64,000 nt of DNA from Octadecabacter ascidiaceicola (GTDB lineage Bacteria; Pseudomonadota; Alphaproteobacteria; Rhodobacterales; Rhodobacteraceae), in contig NZ_FXYD01000003.1 in the NCBI RefSeq assembly GCF_900185015.1, forward strand, positions 1-64,000, read 5' to 3'. Below the pieces are notes generated by a model, which saw only the letters and a list, made by a program, of their open reading frames with translations, did no database searches and was not told where the DNA came from. The first letter of the stretch is position 1. Every line of letters starts with the position of its first letter. The position numbers were made by a program, and so were the translations under genes. Below are positions 47,329 to 56,949 of this stretch, piece after piece.

Positions 47329-48185
47329 GCTTGATCCTTCAGGCTAAGTGCCAATTGGTACACGTCGCGACGGGCCATGCCTGTGGCACCCGCCACGGCC
47401 GTTGCCGCGTCTTTCACGCGCATGGTTTGCATGGCTGACAAAAGTGCTTCTTTCACGTCGTCCTCATTTAACTCTGCGACTTCACCGCGGTCGATCAGGA
47501 CAACGATTTCGCCTTTTAGCGCGCGTCCATCTAACTGTTCCAACAGATCAGAGGGTGTACCTGTCAGCACTTCTTCGAACTTTTTCGTAAGCTCGCGGCA
47601 GATCACCACCTTTCGAGCCTCCCCCAAAACCTCGCGCAAATCATTTAACATTGCGTGAATCCGCTTTGGGGATTCGTAGAGAACTACGGTCGCTTGCAAA
47701 TCTTTTAGGCCATCAAGCGCCGTGCGGCGCGCGCCTGAGCTGTTGGACAGGAATCCCGCAAAGTGGAACGCGTCGCTCGGAAGGCCTGACACCGTCAGGG
47801 CAGCCAACACAGCGGATGCACCAGGGGCTGTTGTCAGCGGTAGATCGGCCTCGCGCATGTCTGCGGCCAATTTATACCCCGGATCGGCAACAAGTGGCGT
47901 GCCTGCTTCGGAGACATAAGCGACAGATTTTCCGTCACGTACTGCGGCCAATAATCGGTCACGCACGGTTGCTTGCGAATGGTCATGATAGGCCACCATC
48001 GGACGTTTGCCTGCGGAAATTCCGTGGATTTCCATTAGCTTACGCGTGCTCCGAGTGTCTTCGGCGGCAATCACATCAGCGCTCGCCAGAATATCCAGCG
48101 TGCGCAGCGTGATGTCGCGCGCGTTGCCGATTGGCACGGCACATAGGTAAAGTCCGGCGGATAGGGGAATTGTGCGATGATTCAT
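47325..48185 (-). CDS. rsmI: 16S rRNA (cytidine1402-2'-O)-methyltransferase
   Basis: A 286-residue SAM-dependent methyltransferase that modifies C1402 in the 16S rRNA decoding centre. The N-terminal LYLCAVPIGNARDITLRTL, AAEDTRSTRKLMEIHGI, EAGTPLVADPGYKLA and VLYESPKRIHAMLNDL are family signatures. It diverges from the LpoA-like gene, with about 85 bases between starts. This rsmI/lpoA divergence is common in proteobacteria. Confidence 0.97.
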   Translation of the reverse strand: MNHRTIPLSAGLYLCAVPIGNARDITLRTLDILASADVIAAEDTRSTRKLMEIHGISAGKRPMVAYHDHSQATVRDRLLAAVRDGKSVAYVSEAGTPLVADPGYKLAADMREADLPLTTAPGASAVLAALTVSGLPSDAFHFAGFLSNSSGARRTALDGLKDLQATVVLYESPKRIHAMLNDLREVLGEARKVVICRELTKKFEEVLTGTPSDLLEQLDGRALKGEIVVLIDRGEVAELNEDDVKEALLSAMQTMRVKDAATAVAGATGMARRDVYQLALSLKDQA

Positions 48186-48271
48186 ACCTAGACCCTCAGG
48201 ATGGGCGCATTATGATGCGCGCCAAGATGCGGCGGCACAATGCCCGCCACCAAAAGGAAGTGAGATAGTCC

Positions 48272-49468
48272 ATGTCAGCCCGTTTGCCCAGCCACCCTGC
48301 CGCTGTTCGCCCAATTGCAACCCGAATTTTCGCCTTTGCCGCGGTTGCGTTCTTGGCAGCGTGTGACCTTGCCTTGCCCGGTGTGGGGGGCAATTCCGGC
48401 CAGCAAATCGATCCGAATGCGCCCGTGCAGGTTGCGTTGCTTGTCCCCGGTGGATCAGGGCAAGCGGAAGCCAGCGCGATCGCTGCCAGCATTGAAAATG
48501 CTGCGCGTTTGGCGATTGCAGACCTCAACGGTGTCGAGATTGATCTGCGGGTTTACAACACCGCCCGTGATCCTGGTCAGGCAAGCCAGATGGCTGCAAC
48601 TGCGATAGCGGATGGCGCCAAGATTATCCTTGGGCCACTCGATGCGGCCAGCGCAAACGCGGTTGGCGTCACTGTAGCGCCCGCAAACGTTAACGTTTTG
48701 GCGTTCTCGAATAACCCAGCGATTGCTGGCGGCAATGTCTTTGTTTTAGGGAACACATTTGGCAATGTTTCTGATCGTTTGGTAAGCTATGCGGGCACAC
48801 AGGGCATCAATCAGTTCATGATCGTACATCAGGATGATCTTGCTGGTTCGATCGGACGCGATTCAATTGCAACATCCATCCGCTCGGCCGGTGGTACAGT
48901 GTCCGGTGTTGAGGCATACCCGTTCAGCCAAGAAGGAATTTTCGCCCGTGCACCAGCGATCGCAGCGGCGACAAACGCCAGCGGCGCGCAGGCTGTGTTC
49001 GTGACGGACAACGTTGCAGGTGGCTTGCCCATCTTGGCGACGTCCTTGGATGATCAGGGCCTGAACCCTGCCAATACGCCACTTGTTGGAATCACCCGTT
49101 GGGATGCGGCACCACAGGCGGCGACACTTCCGGGTTTGCAGGGCGGTTTGTTTGCAATGGCAAACGCTGGCCGCGAAGCTGCGTTCCGCAACCGCTATGA
49201 GGAATCCTACGGTTCCGCGCCGCACCCGCTTGCGAGCATTGCATATGACGGTATCGCCGCGATTGGTGCTTTGGCAGCCACAGGTGACCGCAACGCGCTT
49301 ACGTCCGGGTCGTTGACCCGTGCGTCCGGCTTTGCTGGTGCGACAGGCATCTTCCGCTTTCGCCCAGATGGAACCAACCAACGTGCGCTTGCAGTTGCGC
49401 GGATCGTGAACAACCAAGTTTCGATCGTAGATCCGGCACCGCAATCTTTTGGACGCGGTGGATCCTGA
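48272..49468 (+). CDS. LpoA-like penicillin-binding protein activator lipoprotein
   Basis: A 398-residue lipoprotein: a hydrophobic stretch ending in VAFLAACDLAL sets the lipid-carrying cysteine at about residue 31, after a basic N-terminus. The rest is a type 1 periplasmic-binding fold (VQVALLVPGGSGQAEASAIAASIENAARLA, then IILGPLDAASANAV). In E. coli LpoA this fold activates PBP1A from the outer membrane. The divergent rsmI/yraN context supports this. It could also be a receptor-like lipoprotein. The final 20 bases overlap glnD. Confidence 0.85.
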   Translation: MSARLPSHPAAVRPIATRIFAFAAVAFLAACDLALPGVGGNSGQQIDPNAPVQVALLVPGGSGQAEASAIAASIENAARLAIADLNGVEIDLRVYNTARDPGQASQMAATAIADGAKIILGPLDAASANAVGVTVAPANVNVLAFSNNPAIAGGNVFVLGNTFGNVSDRLVSYAGTQGINQFMIVHQDDLAGSIGRDSIATSIRSAGGTVSGVEAYPFSQEGIFARAPAIAAATNASGAQAVFVTDNVAGGLPILATSLDDQGLNPANTPLVGITRWDAAPQAATLPGLQGGLFAMANAGREAAFRNRYEESYGSAPHPLASIAYDGIAAIGALAATGDRNALTSGSLTRASGFAGATGIFRFRPDGTNQRALAVARIVNNQVSIVDPAPQSFGRGGS

Positions 49469-52247
49469 TCTGACCTTCGATCCAAACCAATTACCGGTCC
49501 CTGAGGACCTAATTTGCGCCGCGGAAGATATTCTCGACCGCGGCGCTTTGCGTGATGCGATCAACACAGCAATCGCTGATTGCGGAACAGGCGGCGGTGA
49601 GCGCCGCAGAGCGGTTGTGCCGATTCTTAAGGATGCGATCAAATCTGGGCGTGACCGGATTGCCGCCGCGTTTTTAGCCTCGCCGTTTGAATCTATTCCA
49701 ACCACTCAGGCCTATGCCTGGCTGACGGATGCGATCGTGATCGAAGTCTTTGAATTGGCGAGAACGCATTTACATCCACTCAACAACCCGACCGAAGCAG
49801 AGCGTCTTGCTTTGATTGCTGTTGGCGGGTCCGGACGCGGCGAAATGGCACCGCAGTCCGACGTCGACCTGCTGTTCCTTGCGCCCTACAAACTGACACC
49901 TTGGTCCGAGAGCCTGATCGAATCGATGCTCTATATCCTTTGGGATCTGAAGCTGAAGGTCGGCCATGCTAGCCGCACGGTCAAAGACTGCCTGCGCTTG
50001 GCCGGCGAAGATTACACGATCCGTACGAGCCTTGTTGAAGAACGTTTCTTAGTAGGCGACGCAGCCCTTGCCGTAGAACTGACGGAACGCCTGCGCACCG
50101 AGCTATTCGCATCCACAATTCCTGAGTTCATCGAAGCCAAACTTGTTGAACGTGAAGAACGCCATCAAAAGCAAGGCGGCCAGCGCTATATGGTCGAACC
50201 GAATGTGAAAGAAGGCAAAGGCGGCTTGCGCGATTTGCAGTCGCTTTACTGGATCGGCAAATACATTCACGGGGTGAAAGACGCGTCTGAGCTGGTGAAA
50301 TTCAAGGTCTTTACACAAGACGAATATGAAGAATTCAAAGCCGCGCATGAATTCCTTTGGGCCGTACGTTGTCACCTACATTTGCTGACTGGGCGCGCCA
50401 CAGACCAGCTGACGTTTGACATGCAGGTCGAGGTCGCGGATCGCATGCACTACAAGGACCGTGGCGGACGTCGTGCGGTCGAACACTTTATGCAGGACTA
50501 TTTTCGTTTCGCGACCGATGTTGGCGAATTGACTCGAATCTTCTTGGTTGCTCAGGAAGAAGCCCTGTTAAAAGCCAAACCCATGTTGCAGCGCCTGTTT
50601 ATCCGCAAGAAAAAGGCGAAGGCCCCCTATGCGATCAAACACAACCGCCTGACTGTCGAGAACCCTGACGCTTTTCTGACAGACAAGCTGAACCTGTTGC
50701 GCATTTTTGAGGAAGCGCTGCGTACCGGTACGTTGATCCATTCCGATGCCATGCGCCTGATCAAAGCCAACCTGTATTTGATTGACGACGAAGTGCGCGC
50801 CAACAAAGAAGCGCGACGTATTTTCCTTGATCTGATGCTTAAACACGGCAATCCGGAACGCGCTTTGCGGCGGATGAACGAGCTTGGTGTTCTGGGCGCG
50901 TTTATTCCCGAGTTTGAAGCCATCGTCGCGATGATGCAGTTCAATATGTATCACCACTACACGGTGGACGAGCACACGATCCAAACGATCAGCCACCTCG
51001 CCAAGATCGAACGCGCGGAACTGGACGAAGAGCTGCCCGTCTCGGCGTCCATCATCAAAGGTGGCATCAACCGCAAGGTTTTGTATGTCGCGCTGTTGCT
51101 GCATGACATTGGTAAGGGGCGCGATGAGGATCACTCGATCCTAGGGGCGAAAATCGTGCGCAAGGTCGCGCCGCGTCTTGGGTTGTCCAAGAAGGATTGT
51201 GAAACGGTTGAGTGGCTGGTGCGTTATCATTTGCTGATGTCGGACATGGCGCAAAAGCGCGATATCGCCGACCCGCGCACGGTGCGTGATTTTGCTAAGG
51301 CGGTGAAGACGACTGAGCGGCTTGATCTGCTGTGCGTGCTGACGGTGTGTGACATTCGCGGCGTTGGGCCGGATACATGGAACAACTGGAAGGCCGTGCT
51401 GATCCGTGGGCTGTATCGTCAGACGCGGTTTGCGCTTGAGAACGGCATGGAAGCCCTCAACCGCGAAGAACGCGGCACGGAGGCGCGCAAAAACTTGCGT
51501 GCGGCGCTTCCCGATTGGTCCGAGAAAGCCTTGCGAGCAGAAGTCGCGCGTCATTACCCGCCCTATTGGCAGGGCTTGCACGTGACCGCCCATGTTGATT
51601 TCGCAAATCTACTGGCAGGGATCGGCACGGATGAAGTCCGCATCAACCTGACACCTGATGATGACCGCGACGCGACGCGTGTTTGTTTCGCAATGGCCGA
51701 CCACCCCGGTATTTTCAGCCGTATGTGTGGGGCTTTGTCCCTTGCAGGCGCCAACGTCGTAGACGCCCGAACGTTCACATCAAAAGATGGTTTTGCAACG
51801 GCGGCGTTCTGGGTGCAGGACAGCGACGGCCACCCCTATGAGGAAGCCCGCCTGCCCCGCCTGCGTCAAGTGATTGAGCGAACGCTACAGGGTGAGATCG
51901 TTCCGCGTGAAGCACTTGCGGACAAGGGCAAGTTCAAGAAGCGTGAAAAAGCGTTCAGGGTTCCGACCTCTATCACCTTTGATAACGAAGGCTCGGAGAT
52001 TTACACGATCATCGAAGTCGACACCCGTGACCGTCTTGGCCTTTTGCATGACCTGACCCGTACGCTTGCGAACGCTAACGTTTATATCTCAAGCGCGGTT
52101 ATCGCGACCTATGGTGAACAGGTGGTGGACACGTTCTACGTCAAAGACATGTTTGGCCTCAAATTTCACGCCGAGAGCAAACGAAACGCTTTAGAACGAA
52201 AGTTGCGTGACGCTATCATGCAAGGTGTTGAGAGGGATTCGGGTTAG
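49449..52247 (+). CDS. glnD: Bifunctional PII uridylyltransferase/uridylyl-removing enzyme
   Basis: A 932-residue nitrogen sensor that modifies PII proteins with UMP when glutamine is scarce. The nucleotidyltransferase domain has VGGSGRGEMAPQSDVDLLFL (about residue 120). The HD domain carries HDIGKGRDEDHS (about 555). Two ACT domains that bind glutamine lie at the end (ADHPGIFSRMCGALSLAGA and TRDRLGLLHDLTRTLANANV). The start is uncertain: the TTG at 49449 or the GTG three codons later, both inside the end of the preceding gene. The 20-base overlap suggests coupled translation. Confidence 0.95.
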   Translation: MDAVDPDLTFDPNQLPVPEDLICAAEDILDRGALRDAINTAIADCGTGGGERRRAVVPILKDAIKSGRDRIAAAFLASPFESIPTTQAYAWLTDAIVIEVFELARTHLHPLNNPTEAERLALIAVGGSGRGEMAPQSDVDLLFLAPYKLTPWSESLIESMLYILWDLKLKVGHASRTVKDCLRLAGEDYTIRTSLVEERFLVGDAALAVELTERLRTELFASTIPEFIEAKLVEREERHQKQGGQRYMVEPNVKEGKGGLRDLQSLYWIGKYIHGVKDASELVKFKVFTQDEYEEFKAAHEFLWAVRCHLHLLTGRATDQLTFDMQVEVADRMHYKDRGGRRAVEHFMQDYFRFATDVGELTRIFLVAQEEALLKAKPMLQRLFIRKKKAKAPYAIKHNRLTVENPDAFLTDKLNLLRIFEEALRTGTLIHSDAMRLIKANLYLIDDEVRANKEARRIFLDLMLKHGNPERALRRMNELGVLGAFIPEFEAIVAMMQFNMYHHYTVDEHTIQTISHLAKIERAELDEELPVSASIIKGGINRKVLYVALLLHDIGKGRDEDHSILGAKIVRKVAPRLGLSKKDCETVEWLVRYHLLMSDMAQKRDIADPRTVRDFAKAVKTTERLDLLCVLTVCDIRGVGPDTWNNWKAVLIRGLYRQTRFALENGMEALNREERGTEARKNLRAALPDWSEKALRAEVARHYPPYWQGLHVTAHVDFANLLAGIGTDEVRINLTPDDDRDATRVCFAMADHPGIFSRMCGALSLAGANVVDARTFTSKDGFATAAFWVQDSDGHPYEEARLPRLRQVIERTLQGEIVPREALADKGKFKKREKAFRVPTSITFDNEGSEIYTIIEVDTRDRLGLLHDLTRTLANANVYISSAVIATYGEQVVDTFYVKDMFGLKFHAESKRNALERKLRDAIMQGVERDSG

Positions 52248-52275
52248 CAACTGCACGGGACAAGAAGGGTTTGAG

Positions 52276-52860
52276 ATGCACGGTCATACTTGGAACGATC
52301 TTCTCGCCGAGGTTCAAAGCCTGCATGAAACTTCCCCGTCCCTGCAAAGCTTTTGCCCATTCCCGAACGACGCCGCTGCGCAGGATGTGACGCCGTTTCA
52401 TATTGTGTCGACCGACCTGCTGCAGCGCGAAGAAGGGTTGGTTAGCGATCGATACGGCCCGCTACGGGACGCATTCATTGCCGCGGCCCCACACGCACAA
52501 TGGCGCGAAACCTATAAGGACACAGATATCGGGCAAGATTTCTTGGATCGCTTCGGATGCTATTGTCTGATCGGGGACGGCGGGGCGTTCACCAGTGAAA
52601 GCATGCGCGCCTATATGGTCTATATGCCTGCTGGGCTTCACTATCCTTGGCACGACCATGTTGCCGAGGAAATCTACTTTGTTGTGGCGGGAGAAGCGGA
52701 ATTTCATCGCCACGGTGAGGCATCAGAAACCCTCACGGCCGGCGATACGTCCTTTCACGCCAGCAGCCAGCCCCACGCAATGACGACCCATGATCATCCC
52801 GTGTTGGCGCTTGTGCTTTGGCGCAACGGATTTGACAGCGGCCCCAAATTAACACCCTAA
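52276..52860 (+). CDS. Cupin of the DMSP lyase family, DddQ-like
   Basis: A 194-residue protein with a C-terminal cupin barrel. Its putative metal and active-site residues fall in PWHDHVAEEIYFVVAG (His128, Glu132, Tyr134) and QPHAMTTHD (His167). This order and spacing closely match the zinc-binding His, Glu, Tyr and His reported for DddQ, which cleaves dimethylsulfoniopropionate to dimethyl sulfide and acrylate. Length also fits DddQ (about 190-200). There is no signal peptide. AAGAAGGG precedes the ATG at 52276. Neighbours (glnD, murJ) are not DMSP genes. Activity is inferred; other DMSP-lyase-like cupins may have different substrates. Confidence 0.72.
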   Translation: MHGHTWNDLLAEVQSLHETSPSLQSFCPFPNDAAAQDVTPFHIVSTDLLQREEGLVSDRYGPLRDAFIAAAPHAQWRETYKDTDIGQDFLDRFGCYCLIGDGGAFTSESMRAYMVYMPAGLHYPWHDHVAEEIYFVVAGEAEFHRHGEASETLTAGDTSFHASSQPHAMTTHDHPVLALVLWRNGFDSGPKLTP

Positions 52861-52876
52861 ATCCTAAAGATGCCCA

Positions 52877-53122
52877 ATGGCCCTAACGCGAGACATTCAT
52901 CCAATGCCTGCTTTTGTTAGCGCAGCACTAGATGCACGTAACCTGCGCATGGTGTTTGATGCGCGCCCTGCCTATCAGCAAAACGACTGGATTGGCTGGA
53001 TCACAGCGGCAAAGCGCGAGGACACAAAGCAACGCCGGTTGGAAAAGATGCTTTCAGAGCTTGCGGCAGGCCACGGCTACATGGGAATGGAGTGGCAACC
53101 AAAGCCGTGTAAGGAAGACTGA
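52877..53122 (+). CDS. Small YdeI/OmdA-like protein
   Basis: An 81-residue protein matching the C-terminal YdeI/OmdA module: FVSAALDARNLRMVFDARPAY, WIGWITAAKREDTKQRRLEKML. The function of the family is unclear; members have been linked to bacteriocin protection. The translation start may be the ATG at 52877 or one nine codons later. It ends one base before the start of murJ, so the two are probably co-transcribed. Confidence 0.72.
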   Translation: MALTRDIHPMPAFVSAALDARNLRMVFDARPAYQQNDWIGWITAAKREDTKQRRLEKMLSELAAGHGYMGMEWQPKPCKED

Positions 53123-53123
53123 C

Positions 53124-54698
53124 TTGAAACCGATCCGCCTACTCTCCGGCTTTTTGACCGTTGGCGTTTGGACGTTGCTTAGCCGCATCCTTGGTTTTGT
53201 ACGCGACATTCTGATCGCAGGGTATTTGGGTGCTGGCCCCGTGGCGCAGGCATTCCTGATCGCATTTTCATTGCCAAACATGTTCCGGCGCTTCTTTGCA
53301 GAGGGCGCGTTCAACATGGCCTTTGTGCCGATGTTTGCAAAGAAGCTTGAAACGGACTCTGACGCGAAAACATTCGCACAGGACGCCTTTACCTTTATGG
53401 CCTTTGCGCTGACCGCGTTCACGACGATCGGCATTCTGTTGATGCCGTGGCTGGTGACCGCGATGGCATCCGGTTTTGTCGGAGATGAACGCTTCGATCT
53501 TGCAGTCGCTTACGGGAAAATCGCGTTTCCCTATATTTTATTCATCTCATTGGCGGCATTGCTGTCCGGTGTGCTGAACGCGACAGGCCGTTTTGTTGCG
53601 GCAGCCGCGGCGCCCGTCTTGTTGAACGTGATCTTCATTGCCGCAATTGGTTTTGCCGCATTCAGCGCAACTTTTGCAGTCGAAGAAGGCGCTGAAACAA
53701 CCCGCTTTATCGGCAGCCACCTCGCGTGGGCCGTGCCTTTAGCTGGGATCGCGCAATTGGCGCTGGTTTGGTTTGCGGCAAAGAGGGCGGGTTTCGCGAT
53801 GGCGTTGCGCCTTCCGCGCCTAACGCCTGATTTGAAGCGGCTATTTATCATCGCTGCGCCTGCGATGTTGGCGGGTGGTGTTGTGCAAATCAACCTGCTG
53901 GTTGGTCGCCAAGTGGCCAGTTATTTTGATGGGGCCATCGCATGGCTGTCCTATGCAGACCGCCTCTATCAACTTCCACTGGGCGTCGTGGCGATTGCGC
54001 TCGGCGTGGTGCTGCTGCCCGACCTTAGCCGCCGTTTGGCGGCAGGCGACGAAGTTGGTGGGCGAGATGCCTATAACCGCGCGACTGAGCTTTCGCTGGC
54101 GTTGACGATCCCCGCAGCGGTCGCGCTGATGGTGATCCCTGTTCCACTTGTCGAAGTCCTGTTTATGCGCGGGGCGTTTGATTCTGATGACGCTGCGGCG
54201 ACGGCGCTTGCCGTGATGGTTTACGGCGCAGGGCTGCCTGCATTCGTTTTGCAAAAATCCCTTCAGCCGCTGTACTTCGCGCGCGGAGACACGAAGCGCC
54301 CGTTCTATTTTGCCGCTGTTGCGATGGTGGTGAATGCTATCGTCGCTATTGGTCTGTCGATTTACATCGGCTACATCGCTGCCGCCGTTGCCACCACGCT
54401 GGCGGGTTGGATCATGGTTTGGCTTCTCTGGAGTGGTAGCCGGTCTATGGGGGACGCCGCGAAATTTGATGCGCGGTTCAAAACACGTTTCTGGCGGATC
54501 GTACTTGCGTCCATATTGATGGGTGCGTTGCTATTGGGTGCTGTCCTGGCGATTGGCCCTTATCTTGGGATGGGGACAATACGCTATTTCGCGCTAGCCA
54601 TTGTCGTCTTCATCGGGATTGGCAGCTACTTCCTGATCGGCCATTTGATTGGCGCATTCCGGCTTTCAGAATTCAAGGCAGCGATGCGTCGCGGCTAA
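53124..54698 (+). CDS. murJ: Lipid II flippase MurJ
   Basis: A 524-residue membrane protein that flips the peptidoglycan precursor lipid II. It has about fourteen membrane segments and conserved residues of the family: WTLLSRILGFVRDILIAGYLG, LPNMFRRFFAEGAFNMAFVP, and SYADRLYQLPLGVVAIALG. I chose the TTG at 53124, preceded by AAGGAAG at a seven-base distance; the frame stays open upstream but that part overlaps the preceding gene without similarity. A copy of the 24-base element follows its stop codon. Confidence 0.96.
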   Translation: MKPIRLLSGFLTVGVWTLLSRILGFVRDILIAGYLGAGPVAQAFLIAFSLPNMFRRFFAEGAFNMAFVPMFAKKLETDSDAKTFAQDAFTFMAFALTAFTTIGILLMPWLVTAMASGFVGDERFDLAVAYGKIAFPYILFISLAALLSGVLNATGRFVAAAAAPVLLNVIFIAAIGFAAFSATFAVEEGAETTRFIGSHLAWAVPLAGIAQLALVWFAAKRAGFAMALRLPRLTPDLKRLFIIAAPAMLAGGVVQINLLVGRQVASYFDGAIAWLSYADRLYQLPLGVVAIALGVVLLPDLSRRLAAGDEVGGRDAYNRATELSLALTIPAAVALMVIPVPLVEVLFMRGAFDSDDAAATALAVMVYGAGLPAFVLQKSLQPLYFARGDTKRPFYFAAVAMVVNAIVAIGLSIYIGYIAAAVATTLAGWIMVWLLWSGSRSMGDAAKFDARFKTRFWRIVLASILMGALLLGAVLAIGPYLGMGTIRYFALAIVVFIGIGSYFLIGHLIGAFRLSEFKAAMRRG

Positions 54699-54703
54699 CG
54701 TAT

Positions 54704-54727
54704 TTGAGTATTTAAGAGCCAAAGAAA
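54704..54727 (+). repeat. 24-base intergenic element, copy 2
   Basis: Identical to 35006-35029. It also lies between convergent genes (murJ and the VOC protein), five bases after the murJ stop codon, and in the same orientation relative to the upstream plus-strand gene. Confidence 0.85.
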
Positions 54728-54737
54728 CCGAAGAGAG

Positions 54738-55136
54738 TCAGGCCCCTGACCAGAGCAATTCAATCCGCAAACCACCTGGTTCTGCAAACATCATGTGTTG
54801 GCGAGGGCCGCTGCCTATTGGTTCGGGCATAAACTCGATTGCGACGCCCTTCGTCTGGGCGAGTGTAGCGGCAAGGGCGTTTAAGGTTTCTTCATCTGCC
54901 ACCTCAAGCGCGAGATGGTGCAGGCCCAACCCTGTCTTGCGATCAAACGGCGCGGGGGTGTCCGTTTGCACCTGCCACAGCGTGAGGCGCAACGAACCGT
55001 CCGTGACCGTGGTGCGTGGATAGCTTTCGTCACGCGCAGTCACGTCCCAGCCCAAGGTGTCCTCAAAGAAGCGCGTTGTCTGGTCCAGATCGCGCACAGT
55101 GAGACCGAGGTGATTGAGGCCGATGGTTTTAGACAT
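54738..55136 (-). CDS. VOC/glyoxalase-fold protein
   Basis: A 132-residue protein of the vicinal oxygen chelate superfamily: IGLNHLGLTVRDLDQTTRFFEDTLGW at the N-terminus with a His metal ligand, LGLHHLALEVADEETLNAL in the middle, and FAEPGGLRIELLW at the end with the Glu ligand. The two repeats each give a beta-alpha-beta-beta-beta unit. Substrate unknown; glyoxalase, dioxygenase or resistance roles are possible. AAAGGGAA supports the start. The pseudo-rhomboid gene ends two bases upstream of it. Confidence 0.85.
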   Translation of the reverse strand: MSKTIGLNHLGLTVRDLDQTTRFFEDTLGWDVTARDESYPRTTVTDGSLRLTLWQVQTDTPAPFDRKTGLGLHHLALEVADEETLNALAATLAQTKGVAIEFMPEPIGSGPRQHMMFAEPGGLRIELLWSGA

Positions 55137-55138
55137 AT

Positions 55139-55843
55139 CTATTCCCTTTGACGGATGCGGTTTAGGAAAGCGGCCCAGCCACCCGGTGCAAGAAGCGGGG
55201 CGATGAATAGGCCAACCAGAAAGCCAGCAACTTCGGCGATCCAAGTCGGGGAGGAGCCGAAGATCATTGAGTAGACGAGGAGGATGCCCAGCAAGATGCC
55301 AATCAGCGTGAAGGCCTTGAACTGATTGTCCCCCATGCGCCCGAGCGTGAGCCACATGAGATAGGTGTACGCCCCGATCAGCCCGTAGACGCCGGGATAT
55401 GCGCCGATGAGTTGGGTGTTTTGCCATGACAGAAGGCCATAGATCGCGGCGCCGAAGATCGAGCACGCGAAGAACAGGATAAGAAATGAAGCGGCGCTGA
55501 AGATTTCTCCGACAAATTTACCAAGCGCAAGCAGGAGCACGCAGGCCCAAAGCGCGTGGGAGAAATTGGCGTGCACGAAGGGGTACGTGACAAAACGCTT
55601 ATAGTAGTCGAACGATCCGCGCCCGCGTTCAAACACTTCGGTCATGATTTCGGGGTAGAATTGGATTTCCCCGAAAACGGCAGATCGCCAGCCGACGCCC
55701 TGTGCCCCACCGATCATGCCATTGGCAGCAGCACTCAGCGTAAATTCAACACCAGCGATGATCAAAACCAATATTAGCGGCACAAACGGGACGGCGTTAA
55801 ACGGGTTTTCTGCGGGCTCGGAGTCGTGCATGGGGCGGTCCAT
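55139..55843 (-). CDS. Rhomboid-like membrane protein without catalytic residues
   Basis: A protein of about 234 residues with six to seven membrane segments. The fold and the order of segments match rhomboid proteases (YKRFVTYPFVHANFSHALWA at the conserved HxxxxH position). However, the active-site GxSG is replaced by GAYPGVYGLIGAY, and the second catalytic histidine in the last segment is missing (AEVAGFLVGLF). It should thus be a pseudo-rhomboid that binds rather than cuts membrane proteins. The start is uncertain (55831, 55843 or 55867). It diverges from trpS. Confidence 0.78.
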   Translation of the reverse strand: MDRPMHDSEPAENPFNAVPFVPLILVLIIAGVEFTLSAAANGMIGGAQGVGWRSAVFGEIQFYPEIMTEVFERGRGSFDYYKRFVTYPFVHANFSHALWACVLLLALGKFVGEIFSAASFLILFFACSIFGAAIYGLLSWQNTQLIGAYPGVYGLIGAYTYLMWLTLGRMGDNQFKAFTLIGILLGILLVYSMIFGSSPTWIAEVAGFLVGLFIAPLLAPGGWAAFLNRIRQRE

Positions 55844-55910
55844 TCGGTTGACGGCGTTAAGGGGCATGGGTAAGCGGTTGTGAAACCGAAATCCAGCTTT
55901 GGAACGCATC

Positions 55911-56930
55911 ATGACTGAAACCAATTTCACACCGCGCGTCTTTTCCGGCATCAAACCATCCGGTGGTTTGACGCTTGGCAACTATCTGGGTGCGATCAAG
56001 CGTTGGGTCGACATGCAAAGCAGCGACACGGAAAGCATCTATTGCGCGGTGGACCTGCACGCGATCACCGTTTGGCAGGACCCTGAGGCGCTGAAATCCG
56101 GCACCCGTGAACTGGCGGCTGGGATGCTGGCGTCTGGCATTGATCCTGAACAGTCCATCCTGTTCAACCAGTCCCAAGTGCCGGAACATGCGCAGTTGGG
56201 GTGGATTTTCAATTGCGTGGCCCGTGTGGGCTGGATGAACCGCATGACGCAATTTAAGGACAAGGCCGGTAAGAACGCCGAGAAGGCTTCTCTTGGTTTG
56301 TACGCCTACCCGTCCCTAATGGCTGCGGATATTCTGCTGTATCACGCGACGCATGTTCCTGTGGGCGAAGACCAAAAGCAGCACGTTGAACTGACCCGCG
56401 ACATCGCCAACAAGTTTAACAACGACTTTGGCGTCGACTTCTTTCCAATCACTGAACCAGTGATCGAAGGTCCGGGCATGCGGGTTATGAACCTGCGCGA
56501 CGGCACCAAGAAAATGTCCAAGTCCGGCGAGAGCGACATGGAGCGCATCAACATGCTTGATGACGCTGACAAGATCGCCAAGAAGTTCAAGAAGGCGAAG
56601 TCCGACGCTGAGGCGCTGCCAGAAACCGTTGAAGGGCTTGCTGGGCGACCAGAGGCGAAAAACCTTGTCGATATTTACGCCGGTCTGAATGACATGACGC
56701 CGGATGCCGTGATTGCGGAATATGCGGGGGCACAGTGGGGTCGGTTCAAACCTGCGTTGGCGGAACTGGCTGTGGCCAAGCTTGCGCCGATTTCTGACGA
56801 AATGAAGCGTCTGATGGATGATCCGGCCGAGATTGACCGCAAACTGGCCCGTGGCGCAGAGAAAGCGCGCGCGATTGCAACGCCTATTTTGGACAAAACC
56901 TACGACATCGTTGGTCTACTACGGTCATAA
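55911..56930 (+). CDS. trpS: Tryptophanyl-tRNA synthetase
   Basis: A 339-residue class I synthetase that charges tRNA-Trp. The HIGH-type motif is [13 protein letters not shown] and the KMSKS motif is [17 protein letters not shown]-like [21 protein letters not shown] forms the tryptophan pocket. I chose the ATG at 55911, with GGAACG upstream. It lies directly before an unrelated membrane protein gene (19-base gap). Confidence 0.97.
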   Translation: MTETNFTPRVFSGIKPSGGLTLGNYLGAIKRWVDMQSSDTESIYCAVDLHAITVWQDPEALKSGTRELAAGMLASGIDPEQSILFNQSQVPEHAQLGWIFNCVARVGWMNRMTQFKDKAGKNAEKASLGLYAYPSLMAADILLYHATHVPVGEDQKQHVELTRDIANKFNNDFGVDFFPITEPVIEGPGMRVMNLRDGTKKMSKSGESDMERINMLDDADKIAKKFKKAKSDAEALPETVEGLAGRPEAKNLVDIYAGLNDMTPDAVIAEYAGAQWGRFKPALAELAVAKLAPISDEMKRLMDDPAEIDRKLARGAEKARAIATPILDKTYDIVGLLRS

Positions 56931-56949
56931 TCAAAATGAGGCAGGCTGG

